Shown here piece by piece: positions 46,564-55,527 of a stretch of 64,000 nucleotides of DNA (position 1 is its first letter; each line of letters begins with the position of its first letter). Source of the stretch: Mycobacterium gordonae. GTDB taxonomy: Bacteria; Actinomycetota; Actinomycetes; Mycobacteriales; Mycobacteriaceae. The stretch is from NCBI RefSeq assembly GCF_017086405.1, contig NZ_CP070973.1:1426001-1490000 (forward strand), given 5' to 3'. Both the position numbers and the translations under genes were made by a program. The notes below the pieces were generated by a model. It did no database searches and was not told the DNA's origin. It saw nothing but the letters and a program-made list of their open reading frames with translations.

Positions 46564-47694
46564 TTAATTCACGCGAGCGTCAGATAATTGCCTGGCCAGC
46601 CGGCGGGTGAAGTCGGCGGCCTGGGAAGGGCTGTCCACGGCGAACAGCGCCGCGGTGGCCCGATCGCCATCGTCGTTGTGCCGCACCAGAATGGGGATGC
46701 CGTCGGCACGGACCGCGTCGAACGCGTCCTCGTCGGTGATGTCATCGCCGAGATAGATCGGCAACCGGGGGCCCGCCTGCGATCCCAGGTGCTCCATCAC
46801 CCAGCGCAAGGTCTTGCCCTTGTCCCAGTCCAGATTCGGACGCAGCTCGATGACTTCGCGTCCCGTCGTCACCCGCAACGATTCGCGCTGTCCGGCGGTG
46901 CGCACGGCCGCCGCCACCTCACCCACCCGGTCGCGCGCGGCGTTGCGGTAGTGCACCGCTACGCCGAATCTCTTGTGTTCCACCACAACACCGGGAATCG
47001 CTCCGAGTTGCGCTCGAAGTTGCGCCGCCGCCTGCTCCAGCACCGGGATGGCCGCCGCGGCTTCTTCGTTCTGGTGATGGGCGCCGTCGGGTGCGGTGAG
47101 CTCGAATCCGTGGCTGCCGGCATACCAGATGCCGGGTAAACCCACGCGTTTCGACACGTCGGCCAGGTCGCGGCCGCTGAGTATGGCGACCGGACACTGC
47201 GCGGCCAGCTCCTGCAGCGCTTCGGATGCACCCGCGACGGGCCGGGCGGCGTCGGGATCGTTCACGATGTCCGACAGGGTGCCGTCGAAGTCGAAGAACA
47301 CCGCCGGGGCCTTACCGGCGAGGTCCACGGCCTGCACGGCGTCTGGGAGCTCGGACATGCGCTTGTCGCCAGTGCGCACGGTGATCTCGCCGGGGTCGGC
47401 GACGACGGCGTCGGCGCCCTGGATCAGGTCGGGGCCGACCCCGATGACCAGCGCGAAACCGGCGTCGCGGGCGGCGCTTACACCGGGTGCGTCCGCCGTG
47501 ACGACGGCACACCGGCCCGGCCGGGTGGACAGCCGCCGCGCCGCATCGATCGCGCCGTCCGGCGTACAGACGGCGGTGACGACGCGAACGTCGCGAAGCC
47601 GGTCGAGCAGCGGTTGGCAAGGCGGCAAAGCTGGGTCGAACAACACCGCATCATGATGGCGTGGGTCGATGATGACGGACCCCGACTTAGGCAT
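46564..47694 (-). CDS. otsB2: Trehalose-6-phosphate phosphatase
   Basis: 376 residues from ATG 47694 ([17 protein letters not shown]). Dephosphorylates trehalose 6-phosphate, the last step of the OtsA/OtsB pathway feeding mycolate carriers; the Mtb orthologue OtsB2 (Rv3372) is essential by literature. It has an N-terminal ~125-residue degenerate HAD-like module typical of mycobacterial OtsB2. The catalytic HAD follows: motif [11 protein letters not shown] with D135 and D137, motif II ILSGRD (171-176), the cap segment, DWDKG, and motif [14 protein letters not shown]. Intact. The WS/DGAT-like gene ends 36 bases upstream, suggesting an operon. Confidence 0.95.
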   Translation of the reverse strand: MPKSGSVIIDPRHHDAVLFDPALPPCQPLLDRLRDVRVVTAVCTPDGAIDAARRLSTRPGRCAVVTADAPGVSAARDAGFALVIGVGPDLIQGADAVVADPGEITVRTGDKRMSELPDAVQAVDLAGKAPAVFFDFDGTLSDIVNDPDAARPVAGASEALQELAAQCPVAILSGRDLADVSKRVGLPGIWYAGSHGFELTAPDGAHHQNEEAAAAIPVLEQAAAQLRAQLGAIPGVVVEHKRFGVAVHYRNAARDRVGEVAAAVRTAGQRESLRVTTGREVIELRPNLDWDKGKTLRWVMEHLGSQAGPRLPIYLGDDITDEDAFDAVRADGIPILVRHNDDGDRATAALFAVDSPSQAADFTRRLARQLSDARVN

Positions 47695-47730
47695 GCCCCA
47701 CCTTCTCACGAAGGTCGGCACGGTTGTTCG

Positions 47731-48972
47731 TCAGTGGCGCACCCGGGCGGGTGGCGAGGAGGGCCGCCACCGTGCCGCGCCGTTGGGCAGTGCCCGCGTG
47801 GGACGCTTGCGTCGGCGGTCGAATGGCACGACCGAGTCACCGCTGGCCGCCACCAGGCGCGCCAGGCCCGATTCGATGCCGCCGGCAAGGACATCAGGCG
47901 CAGTGTCGTAGTCGGTGGTGATGCCGAAGACCAGGTCGTCGCCGTAGCTGAGAAAAGCGACCCCGGTGCCCGACTCCGGGGCCGTCGGCGGGATCGGCAG
48001 CAGTCGCTCGAGCCGCCGGCCCATCAGGCGCAACCGGTGCCGCGGTCCGGGCGGAGTGGTGGCCAGTGCCACCACACTCTGGCGCGGCGTCCGGCTGAAG
48101 ACGTCAATCACTTTGCTGCACAAGGCTAGAGGAGATCTTACCCCGGGTTGCGGGCGGGCCTGGTTGGGTACTGCGCGCAGCTGCTGAAGGGGGTCTCGGT
48201 GCTCGACGGGAAGCTGGGTCAGCGCCGACCCCAGGATGCGCAACGAATCTGCCTGTGGCCGCTGCCCCCGCTGCAGGAGAACGGTGCGGAATCCCTCGGT
48301 GATCGCCGCCAACGCGACGTCGTCGGCGGTCACGCCGAACTTACGCGCGATGTGGTCGACGGCGCCACGCGGCACGACAACGGTCCGGTAGTGGCGCGCG
48401 GTCGGTGCGGGGCCGCCGGCCAGCAGGGGTTGCAAGGCACTTGCCGCGGCGGTGAGGCCGTTGACGGCGAATGCCGCGGCCTGCCATAAGACGTCGGTCC
48501 ACCCGGACCGGCTCGTGGGTGAAACCGGATCTGTCGCAACGGAATCAATGAACCCAGTGTGGTCGGCGGGGGTGCACAGCCGGGCGAGCAGATGGGCCGG
48601 GGAAAGATGCTCGGCAACCTCGCGGCCGATTTTGATCAGGATGGCCCACTGGTCGTCCCGCAGGCCTTCGATGATCCAGCATTCCCACCGGGGACGGCCG
48701 GGGTCCAGTGGTCGTTCCAGGGCGTGGGCGATGGCACGGAACAGTTCGTCGTCGTCACCGGGAGTCGGGAGTGCCACCCGTTGCACATGCGCAGTGATGT
48801 CGACGTCCGGCGTCGAGGTGCGCCCGAACCGTTCCGCCAGTAATTCCTTGATCTCGCCCGATCCGGGAGCGGGGCCGGCGACGACGGCGACGGCTCCTGT
48901 CACCATGCCCGTGCGTGGGTCCGAGCCCCGAGCACGTGCCGGCCCAATGCCCGGTGTGATCACTTCCGCCAT
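47731..48972 (-). CDS. WS/DGAT-like acyltransferase with degenerate catalytic motif (Rv3371-like)
   Basis: 413 residues from ATG 48972 (MAEVITPGIG). Wax-ester synthase/diacylglycerol acyltransferase fold: N-terminal condensation-like half, central PLDPGRPRWECWIIEGL (the family PLDxxRPxW motif), and a C-terminal half with DDVALAAITEGFR. The catalytic HHxxxDG stretch should follow WAILIK but reads IGREVAEH, so the catalytic histidines are gone. It is probably inactive as a DGAT, or has another role. By position it is the Rv3371 homologue, lying between otsB2 and dnaE2. A LexA-box palindrome lies about 190 bases upstream and faces it as well as dnaE2, so damage induction is possible. Confidence 0.82.
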   Translation of the reverse strand: MAEVITPGIGPARARGSDPRTGMVTGAVAVVAGPAPGSGEIKELLAERFGRTSTPDVDITAHVQRVALPTPGDDDELFRAIAHALERPLDPGRPRWECWIIEGLRDDQWAILIKIGREVAEHLSPAHLLARLCTPADHTGFIDSVATDPVSPTSRSGWTDVLWQAAAFAVNGLTAAASALQPLLAGGPAPTARHYRTVVVPRGAVDHIARKFGVTADDVALAAITEGFRTVLLQRGQRPQADSLRILGSALTQLPVEHRDPLQQLRAVPNQARPQPGVRSPLALCSKVIDVFSRTPRQSVVALATTPPGPRHRLRLMGRRLERLLPIPPTAPESGTGVAFLSYGDDLVFGITTDYDTAPDVLAGGIESGLARLVAASGDSVVPFDRRRKRPTRALPNGAARWRPSSPPARVRH

Positions 48973-49157
48973 GCCCAACCCCCGCCATTGTCTTGTCAAT
49001 CTGTACCAGTATCCGGTCGGTGCCGCACATCGGTAGGTCCGCCAGGTTAATTCCGTGTGATCCAGATAAAGGTGCGTTTAAGTGCGGCGATGCACCGGCG
49101 TGTGACGCGGTTCGCAAATCGTTTCTGCGTCGTTTTAAAGTTGTTCGCACGGTTGTT

Positions 49158-49211
49158 CCCATGGTAAGCCATCATATCGAACATATGTTCGGTATGATGG
49201 CTTACCATGGG
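49158..49211. promoter_or_regulatory. 54-base near-perfect palindrome with central LexA box; dnaE2 start in right arm
   Basis: Each arm is 27 bases and 26 of 27 pairs match (only T49177/G49192 fails). The centre, TCGAACATATGTTCGG (49177-49192), is a LexA box with one mismatch to TCGAAC-N4-GTTCGA. Outside it both arms read TATGATGGCTTACCATGGG outward. So each strand has a consensus -10 (TATGAT at 49193-49198 on plus; 49171-49176 on minus) eight bases from an ATG. The plus ATG is the dnaE2 start. No Shine-Dalgarno is present, so dnaE2 is predicted leaderless or nearly so. Confidence 0.85.
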
Positions 49212-52200
49212 CTGGTACCACGGGCCACCGAGTTGGGCCGAAATGGAACGGGTGCTTGACGGCAAGCCGCGCCATGCCGGTGCGGCGGCCCCCGTTGTGC
49301 CGGCCGGTGACGCTCCGTTATCGCACAAGCGGGGGTCGTATACGGCAAAGCCGGATGGGCGGCGGGCTCGTTCATCGGTCGCCTACGCCGAGCTCCATGC
49401 CCATTCGGCATACAGCTTCCTCGACGGGGCCAGCACGCCGGAGGAGATGGTCGAGGAGGCGGCGCGGTTGGGTCTGCGTGCCCTCGCGCTGACCGACCAT
49501 GACGGCCTCTATGGAGCGGTGCGGTTCGCCGAAGCGGCCACCGAGCTCGGCGTGCGCACGGTGTTCGGTGCCGAGCTGTCGCTGTCGTCGGTGGCGCGCA
49601 CCGAGCAGCCCGATCCGCCCGGTCCCCATCTGCTGGTGCTGGCCCGTGGTCCGGAAGGCTACCGACGGTTGTCCCGGCAGCTGGCCGCCGCGCACCTGGC
49701 CGGTGGTGAGAAAGGCAAGCTGCGCTACGACATCAACGCGTTGACCGAGGCGGCCGGCGGGCACTGGCACATTCTCACCGGCTGTCGCAAAGGTGCTGTG
49801 CGGCAAGCGCTTTCAGTGGGTGGTCCGGAAGCCGCAACACGGGCGCTGGCTGATTTGGTGGACCGGTTCACCGCTGGCCGGGTCAGCGTCGAACTGACTC
49901 ATCACGGTCAGCCGCTCGACGACGAACGTAACGCGGCGCTGGCCGACCTGGCGCCACATTTCGGGGTCGGCGTCGTCGCCACCACCGGCGCCCATTTCGC
50001 GGGGCCGTCGCGACGCCGGCTGGCCATGGCGATGGGCGCGATTCGGGCCCGGCAGTCCCTGGATGCCGCGGCGGGGTGGCTGGCCCCACTGGGCGGCTCT
50101 CATCTGCGCTCCGGTGAAGAGATGGCGCGGTTGTTCGCGCAGCGCCCCCAAGTGGTGACCGCCGCGGCCGAACTCGGCGAGCAGTGCGCGTTCGGCCTGG
50201 CGTTGATCGCGCCGCAGTTGCCGCCGTTCGACGTGCCCGACGGGCACACCGAGGACAGCTGGCTGCGTATGTTGACCATGGCGGGTGCCGCCGATCGCTA
50301 CGGTCCGGCCGAGCGGTCGCCGAAAGCGTATGCCCAGATCGAGCATGAACTGAAAGTCATTGCCCAGTTGCAGTTTCCGGGCTACTTCCTGGTCGTGCAC
50401 GACATCACGCAGTTCTGCCGGCGCAATGACATTCTGTGCCAGGGCAGGGGATCGGCGGCCAATTCCGCTGTTTGTTACGCCCTGGGGGTGACGGCGGTCG
50501 ACCCGGTGGCCAACGATCTGCTGTTCGAGCGATTCCTGTCGCCCGCCCGAGACGGGCCGCCCGACATCGACATCGACATCGAGTCCGATCAGCGGGAAAG
50601 GGTCATCCAGTACGTCTACGACAAATACGGCCGCGACTATGCCGCCCAGGTGGCCAACGTCATCACCTACCGGGCACGCAGTGCGGTGCGCGACATGGCG
50701 CGCGCGCTGGGATTCTCGCAAGGGCAGCAGGACGCGTGGAGCAAACAGATCAGTCACTGGAGCGGGCAGCCCGCCGATATCGAGGGCATCCCGGAGCAGG
50801 TCGTCGATCTGGCCGAGCAGATCCGCAACCTGCCGCGGCACATGGGCATTCATTCCGGCGGCATGGTGATCTGCGACCGTCCGATCGCCGACGTGTGCCC
50901 GGTGGAATGGGCGCGCATGGACAACCGCAGCGTGCTGCAGTGGGACAAGGACGACTGTGCGGCAATCGGTCTGGTGAAGTTCGATCTGCTGGGGCTGGGC
51001 ATGCTCTCGGCGCTGCACTACGCCCGGGACCTGGTTGCCGAGCACAAGGACATCGAAGTGGATTTCGCCAGGCTCGACCTCTCCGAGCCCGCGGTGTACC
51101 AGATGCTGGCCCGGGCCGATTCGGTGGGTGTGTTCCAGGTGGAGTCGCGCGCCCAGATGGCCACCCTGCCGCGGCTGCGGCCCCGGATCTTCTACGACCT
51201 AGTGGTGGAGGTCGCGCTGATCCGCCCCGGGCCCATCCAGGGCGGTTCGGTGCACCCCTACATCCGGCGGCGCAATGGCCTGGACCCGGTTGTCTACGAC
51301 CATCCCTCCATGGAGCCGGCCCTGCGCAAAACGCTGGGTGTGCCGCTGTTTCAGGAACAGTTGATGCAGCTGGCGGTGGACTGTGCCGGCTTCTCCGCCG
51401 CCGAGGCCGACCAGCTACGGCGCGCCATGGGCTCCAAACGGTCGACCGAACGTATGCAGCGGCTACGCGGCCGGTTCTACGAGGGCATGCGCTCCCTGCA
51501 CGGTGCCTCCGATGACGTGATCGACCGGATCTACGAAAAACTGCACGCGTTCGCCAACTTCGGGTTCCCGGAAAGCCACGCGCTGTCCTTCGCGTCGCTG
51601 GTGTTCTATTCGTCGTGGTTCAAGCTGCATCATCCGGCGGCGTTCTGTGCCGCGCTGCTGCGCGCCCAGCCGATGGGCTTCTATTCACCGCAGTCGTTGG
51701 TGGCCGACGCGCGTCGGCACGGGGTGCTGGTGCATGGCCCCGACGTCAACGCCAGCCTGGCGCACGCGACTTTAGAAAATGCCGGGATGGAGGTCCGCCT
51801 CGGGCTGGGCGCCGTCCGTCACATCGGTGACGACCTGGCCGAGAAGCTGGCCGAAGAGCGAAAAGCCAACGGCTCGTTCACCTCTCTGCTGGACCTGACG
51901 TCGCGGCTGCAACTGTCCGTGCCGCAGACCGAGGCGCTGGCGACGGCCGGGGCCCTGGGCTGTTTCGGCATGTCCCGGCGGGAGGCGTTGTGGGCGGCCG
52001 GTGCCGCGGCCACTCAACGGCCGGACCGATTGCCCGGGGTGGGTTCGTCGTCACACGTCCCGGAGCTGCCGGGGATGAGTGAGCTGGAGCTGGCCGCGGC
52101 CGACGTGTGGGCCACCGGCGTCTCACCGGACAGTTATCCGACTCAGTTCCTGCGGGCCGATTTGGATGCGATGGGGGTGGTGCCGGCTGCCGCGCTGGGC

Positions 52201-52488
52201 ACCGTGCCCGACGGGGACCGGGTGCTAGTGGCCGGAGCGGTGACCCATCGGCAGCGGCCCGCGACCGCCCAGGGGGTGACGTTCGTCAACCTCGAAGACG
52301 AGACCGGGATGGTCAACGTGCTCTGCACGCCGGGGGTGTGGGCGCGGCACCGCAAGCTCGCGCACACCGCGCCGGCGTTGCTGATCCGCGGTCAGGTGCA
52401 GAACGCCAGCGGCGCGATCACCGTCGTCGCCGAACGCTTGGGCCGCATCAGCCTGGCCGTCGGCTCGAAGTCCCGCGATTTTCGCTGA
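49207..52488 (+). CDS. dnaE2: Error-prone DNA polymerase DnaE2
   Basis: 1,093 residues. C-family polymerase that carries out damage-induced mutagenesis with ImuA'/ImuB, SOS-induced in mycobacteria (literature). A PHP domain starts at residue 60 (YAELHAHSAYSFLDGAST, LALTDHDGLYGAV). The polymerase palm has GRGSAANSAVCYALGVT and the acidic triad region PDIDIDIESDQ around 453-463. The fingers region includes RRAMGSKRSTERM, and an OB-fold domain is near the C-terminus (VTHRQRPATAQGVTFVNLED). Begins MGWYHGPPSWAEMERVL, as in the Mtb orthologue Rv3370c from memory. Full length, no frame breaks. Its promoter is the SOS palindrome that also covers the start codon. Confidence 0.97.
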   Translation: MGWYHGPPSWAEMERVLDGKPRHAGAAAPVVPAGDAPLSHKRGSYTAKPDGRRARSSVAYAELHAHSAYSFLDGASTPEEMVEEAARLGLRALALTDHDGLYGAVRFAEAATELGVRTVFGAELSLSSVARTEQPDPPGPHLLVLARGPEGYRRLSRQLAAAHLAGGEKGKLRYDINALTEAAGGHWHILTGCRKGAVRQALSVGGPEAATRALADLVDRFTAGRVSVELTHHGQPLDDERNAALADLAPHFGVGVVATTGAHFAGPSRRRLAMAMGAIRARQSLDAAAGWLAPLGGSHLRSGEEMARLFAQRPQVVTAAAELGEQCAFGLALIAPQLPPFDVPDGHTEDSWLRMLTMAGAADRYGPAERSPKAYAQIEHELKVIAQLQFPGYFLVVHDITQFCRRNDILCQGRGSAANSAVCYALGVTAVDPVANDLLFERFLSPARDGPPDIDIDIESDQRERVIQYVYDKYGRDYAAQVANVITYRARSAVRDMARALGFSQGQQDAWSKQISHWSGQPADIEGIPEQVVDLAEQIRNLPRHMGIHSGGMVICDRPIADVCPVEWARMDNRSVLQWDKDDCAAIGLVKFDLLGLGMLSALHYARDLVAEHKDIEVDFARLDLSEPAVYQMLARADSVGVFQVESRAQMATLPRLRPRIFYDLVVEVALIRPGPIQGGSVHPYIRRRNGLDPVVYDHPSMEPALRKTLGVPLFQEQLMQLAVDCAGFSAAEADQLRRAMGSKRSTERMQRLRGRFYEGMRSLHGASDDVIDRIYEKLHAFANFGFPESHALSFASLVFYSSWFKLHHPAAFCAALLRAQPMGFYSPQSLVADARRHGVLVHGPDVNASLAHATLENAGMEVRLGLGAVRHIGDDLAEKLAEERKANGSFTSLLDLTSRLQLSVPQTEALATAGALGCFGMSRREALWAAGAAATQRPDRLPGVGSSSHVPELPGMSELELAAADVWATGVSPDSYPTQFLRADLDAMGVVPAAALGTVPDGDRVLVAGAVTHRQRPATAQGVTFVNLEDETGMVNVLCTPGVWARHRKLAHTAPALLIRGQVQNASGAITVVAERLGRISLAVGSKSRDFR

Positions 52489-52565
52489 CCTGTTGCGCCG
52501 AACGTGTTCCCACGGCGGAATTTCCGCGATTTTCCCGCCATCAGGTCACACTCGGCGCGGTGGAC

Positions 52566-52976
52566 TCACGCTGTCGGCGTGGTCCACACCTTGATCGGGG
52601 TGATCCGCAGCCGGGTGCTGTAGGTGCCCATCGAGTCGGTGAGACCGAACTGGTCGGATTCCTCCCGGTACTTCGCCCAATACGGCTCGTCGGTGCGGCA
52701 GTCGACATCGGTGGCATCGACGACCGCCGTCCCGCCGACGACGATGATGCCACCGCCGTTGCCGTCGGAGTCCAGGTTCATGCTGACCTGCGGCCGAGCC
52801 TTGATGTGGGCGACCTTGGCGGCGCTGGGCATCGTGTAGACCATCAGGTCAGTGCCGTCGAAGTAGAACCAGATCAGCCGCGGGACCGGCTGTCCGGATT
52901 TGGCGACCGTGGTCAGCCAACCATAGTGATCGGATTCGAGCCGGCTGGAAACCTCTTGCGACAGTTCGATACTCAT
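52566..52976 (-). CDS. PNPOx-like split beta-barrel protein (Rv3369-like)
   Basis: 136 residues from ATG 52976 (MSIELSQEVSSRL). Pyridoxamine-phosphate-oxidase-like fold; family members bind FMN or F420. Typical strands are YGWLTTVAKSGQPVPRLIWFYFDG, VYTMPSAAKVAHIKARPQVSMNLD and GGIIVVGGTAVV, with YWAKYRE near the end. Reaction unknown; a small-molecule reductase/oxidase is likely. An ATG-less extension seven codons upstream would overlap the promoter and is rejected. Divergent from the nitroreductase with a 23-base gap. Convergent with dnaE2 (77-base gap). Confidence 0.85.
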   Translation of the reverse strand: MSIELSQEVSSRLESDHYGWLTTVAKSGQPVPRLIWFYFDGTDLMVYTMPSAAKVAHIKARPQVSMNLDSDGNGGGIIVVGGTAVVDATDVDCRTDEPYWAKYREESDQFGLTDSMGTYSTRLRITPIKVWTTPTA

Positions 52977-52983
52977 AGGCTCA

Positions 52984-52993
52984 ACGGTAGCCT
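52984..52993. promoter_or_regulatory. Compact bidirectional leaderless promoter of the PNPOx-like and nitroreductase genes
   Basis: ACGGTAGCCT contains two TANNNT -10 elements sharing the central TA (52988-52989). TAGCCT (plus) ends six bases before ATG 53000; TACCGT (minus) ends seven bases before ATG 52976. The geometry is identical to that at 11189-11198, including the 23-base gap between start codons. Confidence 0.6.
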
Positions 52994-52999
52994 CCACAC

Positions 53000-53638
53000 A
53001 TGACCCTCAACTTGACCGTCGATGAAGTCCTGCGCACCACCCGCTCGGTCCGCAAACGCCTCGACTTCGCCAAGCCGGTGCCGCGCGACGTGCTGATGGA
53101 GTGCCTCGAGCTGGCGCTGCAGGCGCCCACCGGCTCCAACTCCCAAGGGTGGCAATGGGTTTTCGTCGAAGACGCGGACAAGAAGAAGGCGATCGGCGAC
53201 GTCTACCTGGCCAACGCCAGCGGCTACCTCAGCTCACCGGCGCCGGGATACGACGACACCCGCGGCGAGCGGATGGCGAAAGTCCGCGATTCGGCGACCT
53301 ACCTCGCCGAGCACATGCACGAGGCGCCGGTGCTGCTGATCCCGTGCATCAGTGGCCGGGAGGAGAGCTCGCCGATCGGCGGAGTGTCGTTCTGGGCGTC
53401 GCTGTTCCCGGCGGTGTGGAGCTTCTGCCTGGCGTTGCGCTCGCGCGGTCTGGGCTCCTGCTGGACCACGCTGCATCTGCTCGACGACGGCGAACGCCAA
53501 GTGGCCGACATTCTGGGCATCCCGTACGACCAGTACAGCCAGGGCGGGCTGTTCCCGATCGCCTACACCAAGGGCACCGACTTCCGGCCGGCCAAGCGAC
53601 TGCCCGCCGAGGGCCTGACGCACTGGAACGGCTGGTAG
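53000..53638 (+). CDS. Nitroreductase-family oxidoreductase (Rv3368c-like)
   Basis: 212 residues. FMN-dependent nitroreductase fold: N-terminal TTRSVRKRLDFAKPVPRDVLMECLELALQAPTGSNSQGW with the FMN-phosphate Arg-Ser-Arg motif and the PTGSN loop, and C-terminal GLGSCWTTLHLLDDGERQ for flavin contact. Probably an NAD(P)H-dependent reductase; substrate unknown. Matches the position of Mtb Rv3368c. No Shine-Dalgarno; a TANNNT element six bases before the ATG implies a leaderless message. Its stop is 10 bases from the 3' end of the convergent PE_PGRS51-like gene. Confidence 0.9.
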   Translation: MTLNLTVDEVLRTTRSVRKRLDFAKPVPRDVLMECLELALQAPTGSNSQGWQWVFVEDADKKKAIGDVYLANASGYLSSPAPGYDDTRGERMAKVRDSATYLAEHMHEAPVLLIPCISGREESSPIGGVSFWASLFPAVWSFCLALRSRGLGSCWTTLHLLDDGERQVADILGIPYDQYSQGGLFPIAYTKGTDFRPAKRLPAEGLTHWNGW

Positions 53639-53648
53639 CGGGCCAGTC

Positions 53649-55429
53649 TCAGCCGGCCTTGCCGTCCGTTCCGTTGGCGCCGCTGAAGGCGGGGCCGCTG
53701 AGACCGTTGGCACCGTCGCTGCCGGATTTTCCTCCCGGTATGGTGCCACCCTTTGCGCCGAGGCCGGCGGTGCCGCCCGCGCCGCCGGTGCCGCCGGTGC
53801 CCCCACTTCCACCCACGTCACTGGCGCCTTGCTGACCGCTCAGCAACCCACCACGCCCACCGGCGCCGCCACGGCCACCGTTGCCTCCATCGCCGCCGAC
53901 CCCACCGTGACCGGCGTTGCCGCCCGCACCTCCCATACCGCCGACACCAAGGAGGGGGACAGGGCATTGCCACCCACGGTGCCGTCGGTACCGGCGCCAC
54001 CGCTGCCGCCGATGCCGCCCACGCCACCCGTGCCACCATGGCCGCCGGCTCCACCGTTGCCGACCAGCCATCCGGCGGCACCGCCCACACCGCCTTTGCC
54101 CCCGAGGCCGCCGGTGCCGCCGGTGCCGCCGGTGCCGCCGCTCCCGCCGTTGCCGCCCGCGCCTCCCGCGGCCGGGCTGAAGAAGCTAGCGGCGCCGGTG
54201 CCGCCGCCCGCAACGCCGTTCAAACCACCCACACCACCCGTGCCGCCGACGTCGCCTTGACCGCCGGCAGCACCCGAACCGCCGTTACCGCCGGCACCGC
54301 CATCGCCGAATAGCAGCCCGCCGCGACCCCCGGCACCACCCTCGCCGCCAGCACCACCGGCGCTGCCGTTCGTGCCGGCGCCACCGTCGCCGCCGTGGCC
54401 GCCATTCCCGCCGATGACGGTTCCCTTTTGCGAGGCGGCGAGACCGCCGGCGCCGCCGGCACCACCGGTGCCCCCGCCCGCGCCGCCGGTGCCGCCGTCG
54501 CCGCCTTTACCGCCCCGTCCGAATAGGGTCTGATCGGCGCTGGCGGTGGCGTCGCCGCCGGCGCCGCCGGCGCCGCCGTTGAAACCGGGACCTCCCGGCG
54601 TGCCGGCCTGGCCGTCGGTGCCGTTGTTATTGAGGGCCGCATCGATGACGTTGCTGGTCCCGGCGGTGCCGTCGAGTCCGGGATCGGTGACAGGCACCGG
54701 GTTGACGCCGTTGCCGCCGGCGCCGCCGGCGCCGCCGTGGCCACCGTGACCGCCGCTGCCCCACAGCCCGGCGGCACCACCGGCCCCCCCGGTACCGCCG
54801 ACCGCGCCCGCGACCGTCGCGGCACCGCCGGCGCCGCCGTTACCGCCGTTGCCGTACAACCAGCCGCCGGCCCCGCCGACCCCACCGACCGCGGCCGCGC
54901 CACCCGTGCCGCCCGCGCCGCCATTACCGAACAGCCCCGCGTTACCTCCGTTGCCGCCGCCGACGCCGGCGACGGTGCTGCTGTAGCCGGCGCCGCCGTT
55001 GCCGTACAGCAGACCGCCGTCGTAACCGTTGGGGTGGGCGGCGGTGCCGACCGCACCGTCCCCGATCAACGGACGTCCCAGCAGAGTCTGAGTCGGCGCG
55101 TTGATGACCTGCAGCACGCCCTGCTGCAGCGTCTCTAGCGGCGAAGCGGCGGCCGCCTCCGCAAGGGCGTATGCAACGCCGTTGGCGCGCAAAGTCTGCG
55201 CGAACTGGTCATGCAGCGCTGTCATTTCGGCGGCGGCGGTCTGGTACGCCTGACCGTGGGTGGAGAACAGCGCGGCGATAGCCGCGGAGACGTCGTCGCG
55301 GCCGGCGGCGAGAACGTCGGTCACCGCCGCGCTTGCCGTCGAATTCGCTCTCTGCAGAGCAGAATTAAATGTGGCGACCTGTCCGGATGCGGTCGAGAAT
55401 GCGTCGGGGAGTGTCACCAGGAAGGACAT
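53649..55429 (-). CDS. PE_PGRS51-like protein (frame-disrupted as read)
   Basis: PE domain [20 protein letters not shown] to about 95, linker [19 protein letters not shown] with [15 protein letters not shown] and LYGNGG units, and the end [10 protein letters not shown]. The first frame closes at 53840 with a non-PGRS tail, while the PGRS frame resumes at about 53955 and runs to 53649. One base is missing in the five-base run at 53954-53958 (minus CCCCC where six fit). Restored length is 593 residues. The position between the nitroreductase and spoU is that of Mtb PE_PGRS51 (Rv3367). Predicted surface-exposed ESX substrate. Confidence 0.82.
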
Positions 55430-55527
55430 CGTGTGGCCTTTCTCGTCACCCCCTTCCGCGGAGACTAGACCCGCGAGTCAGGGCTGTCGATAGCGTTTTT
55501 CCCGTTTTCCCGAGTAATTTCTGCGCT

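Noticed and set aside
48755..49162. 135-codon minus-strand frame starting at the left-arm ATG of the SOS palindrome
   Set aside because: It arises because the palindrome mirrors the dnaE2 start. The frame overlaps the start of the WS/DGAT-like gene and shows no protein-like character ([10 protein letters not shown] tracts).
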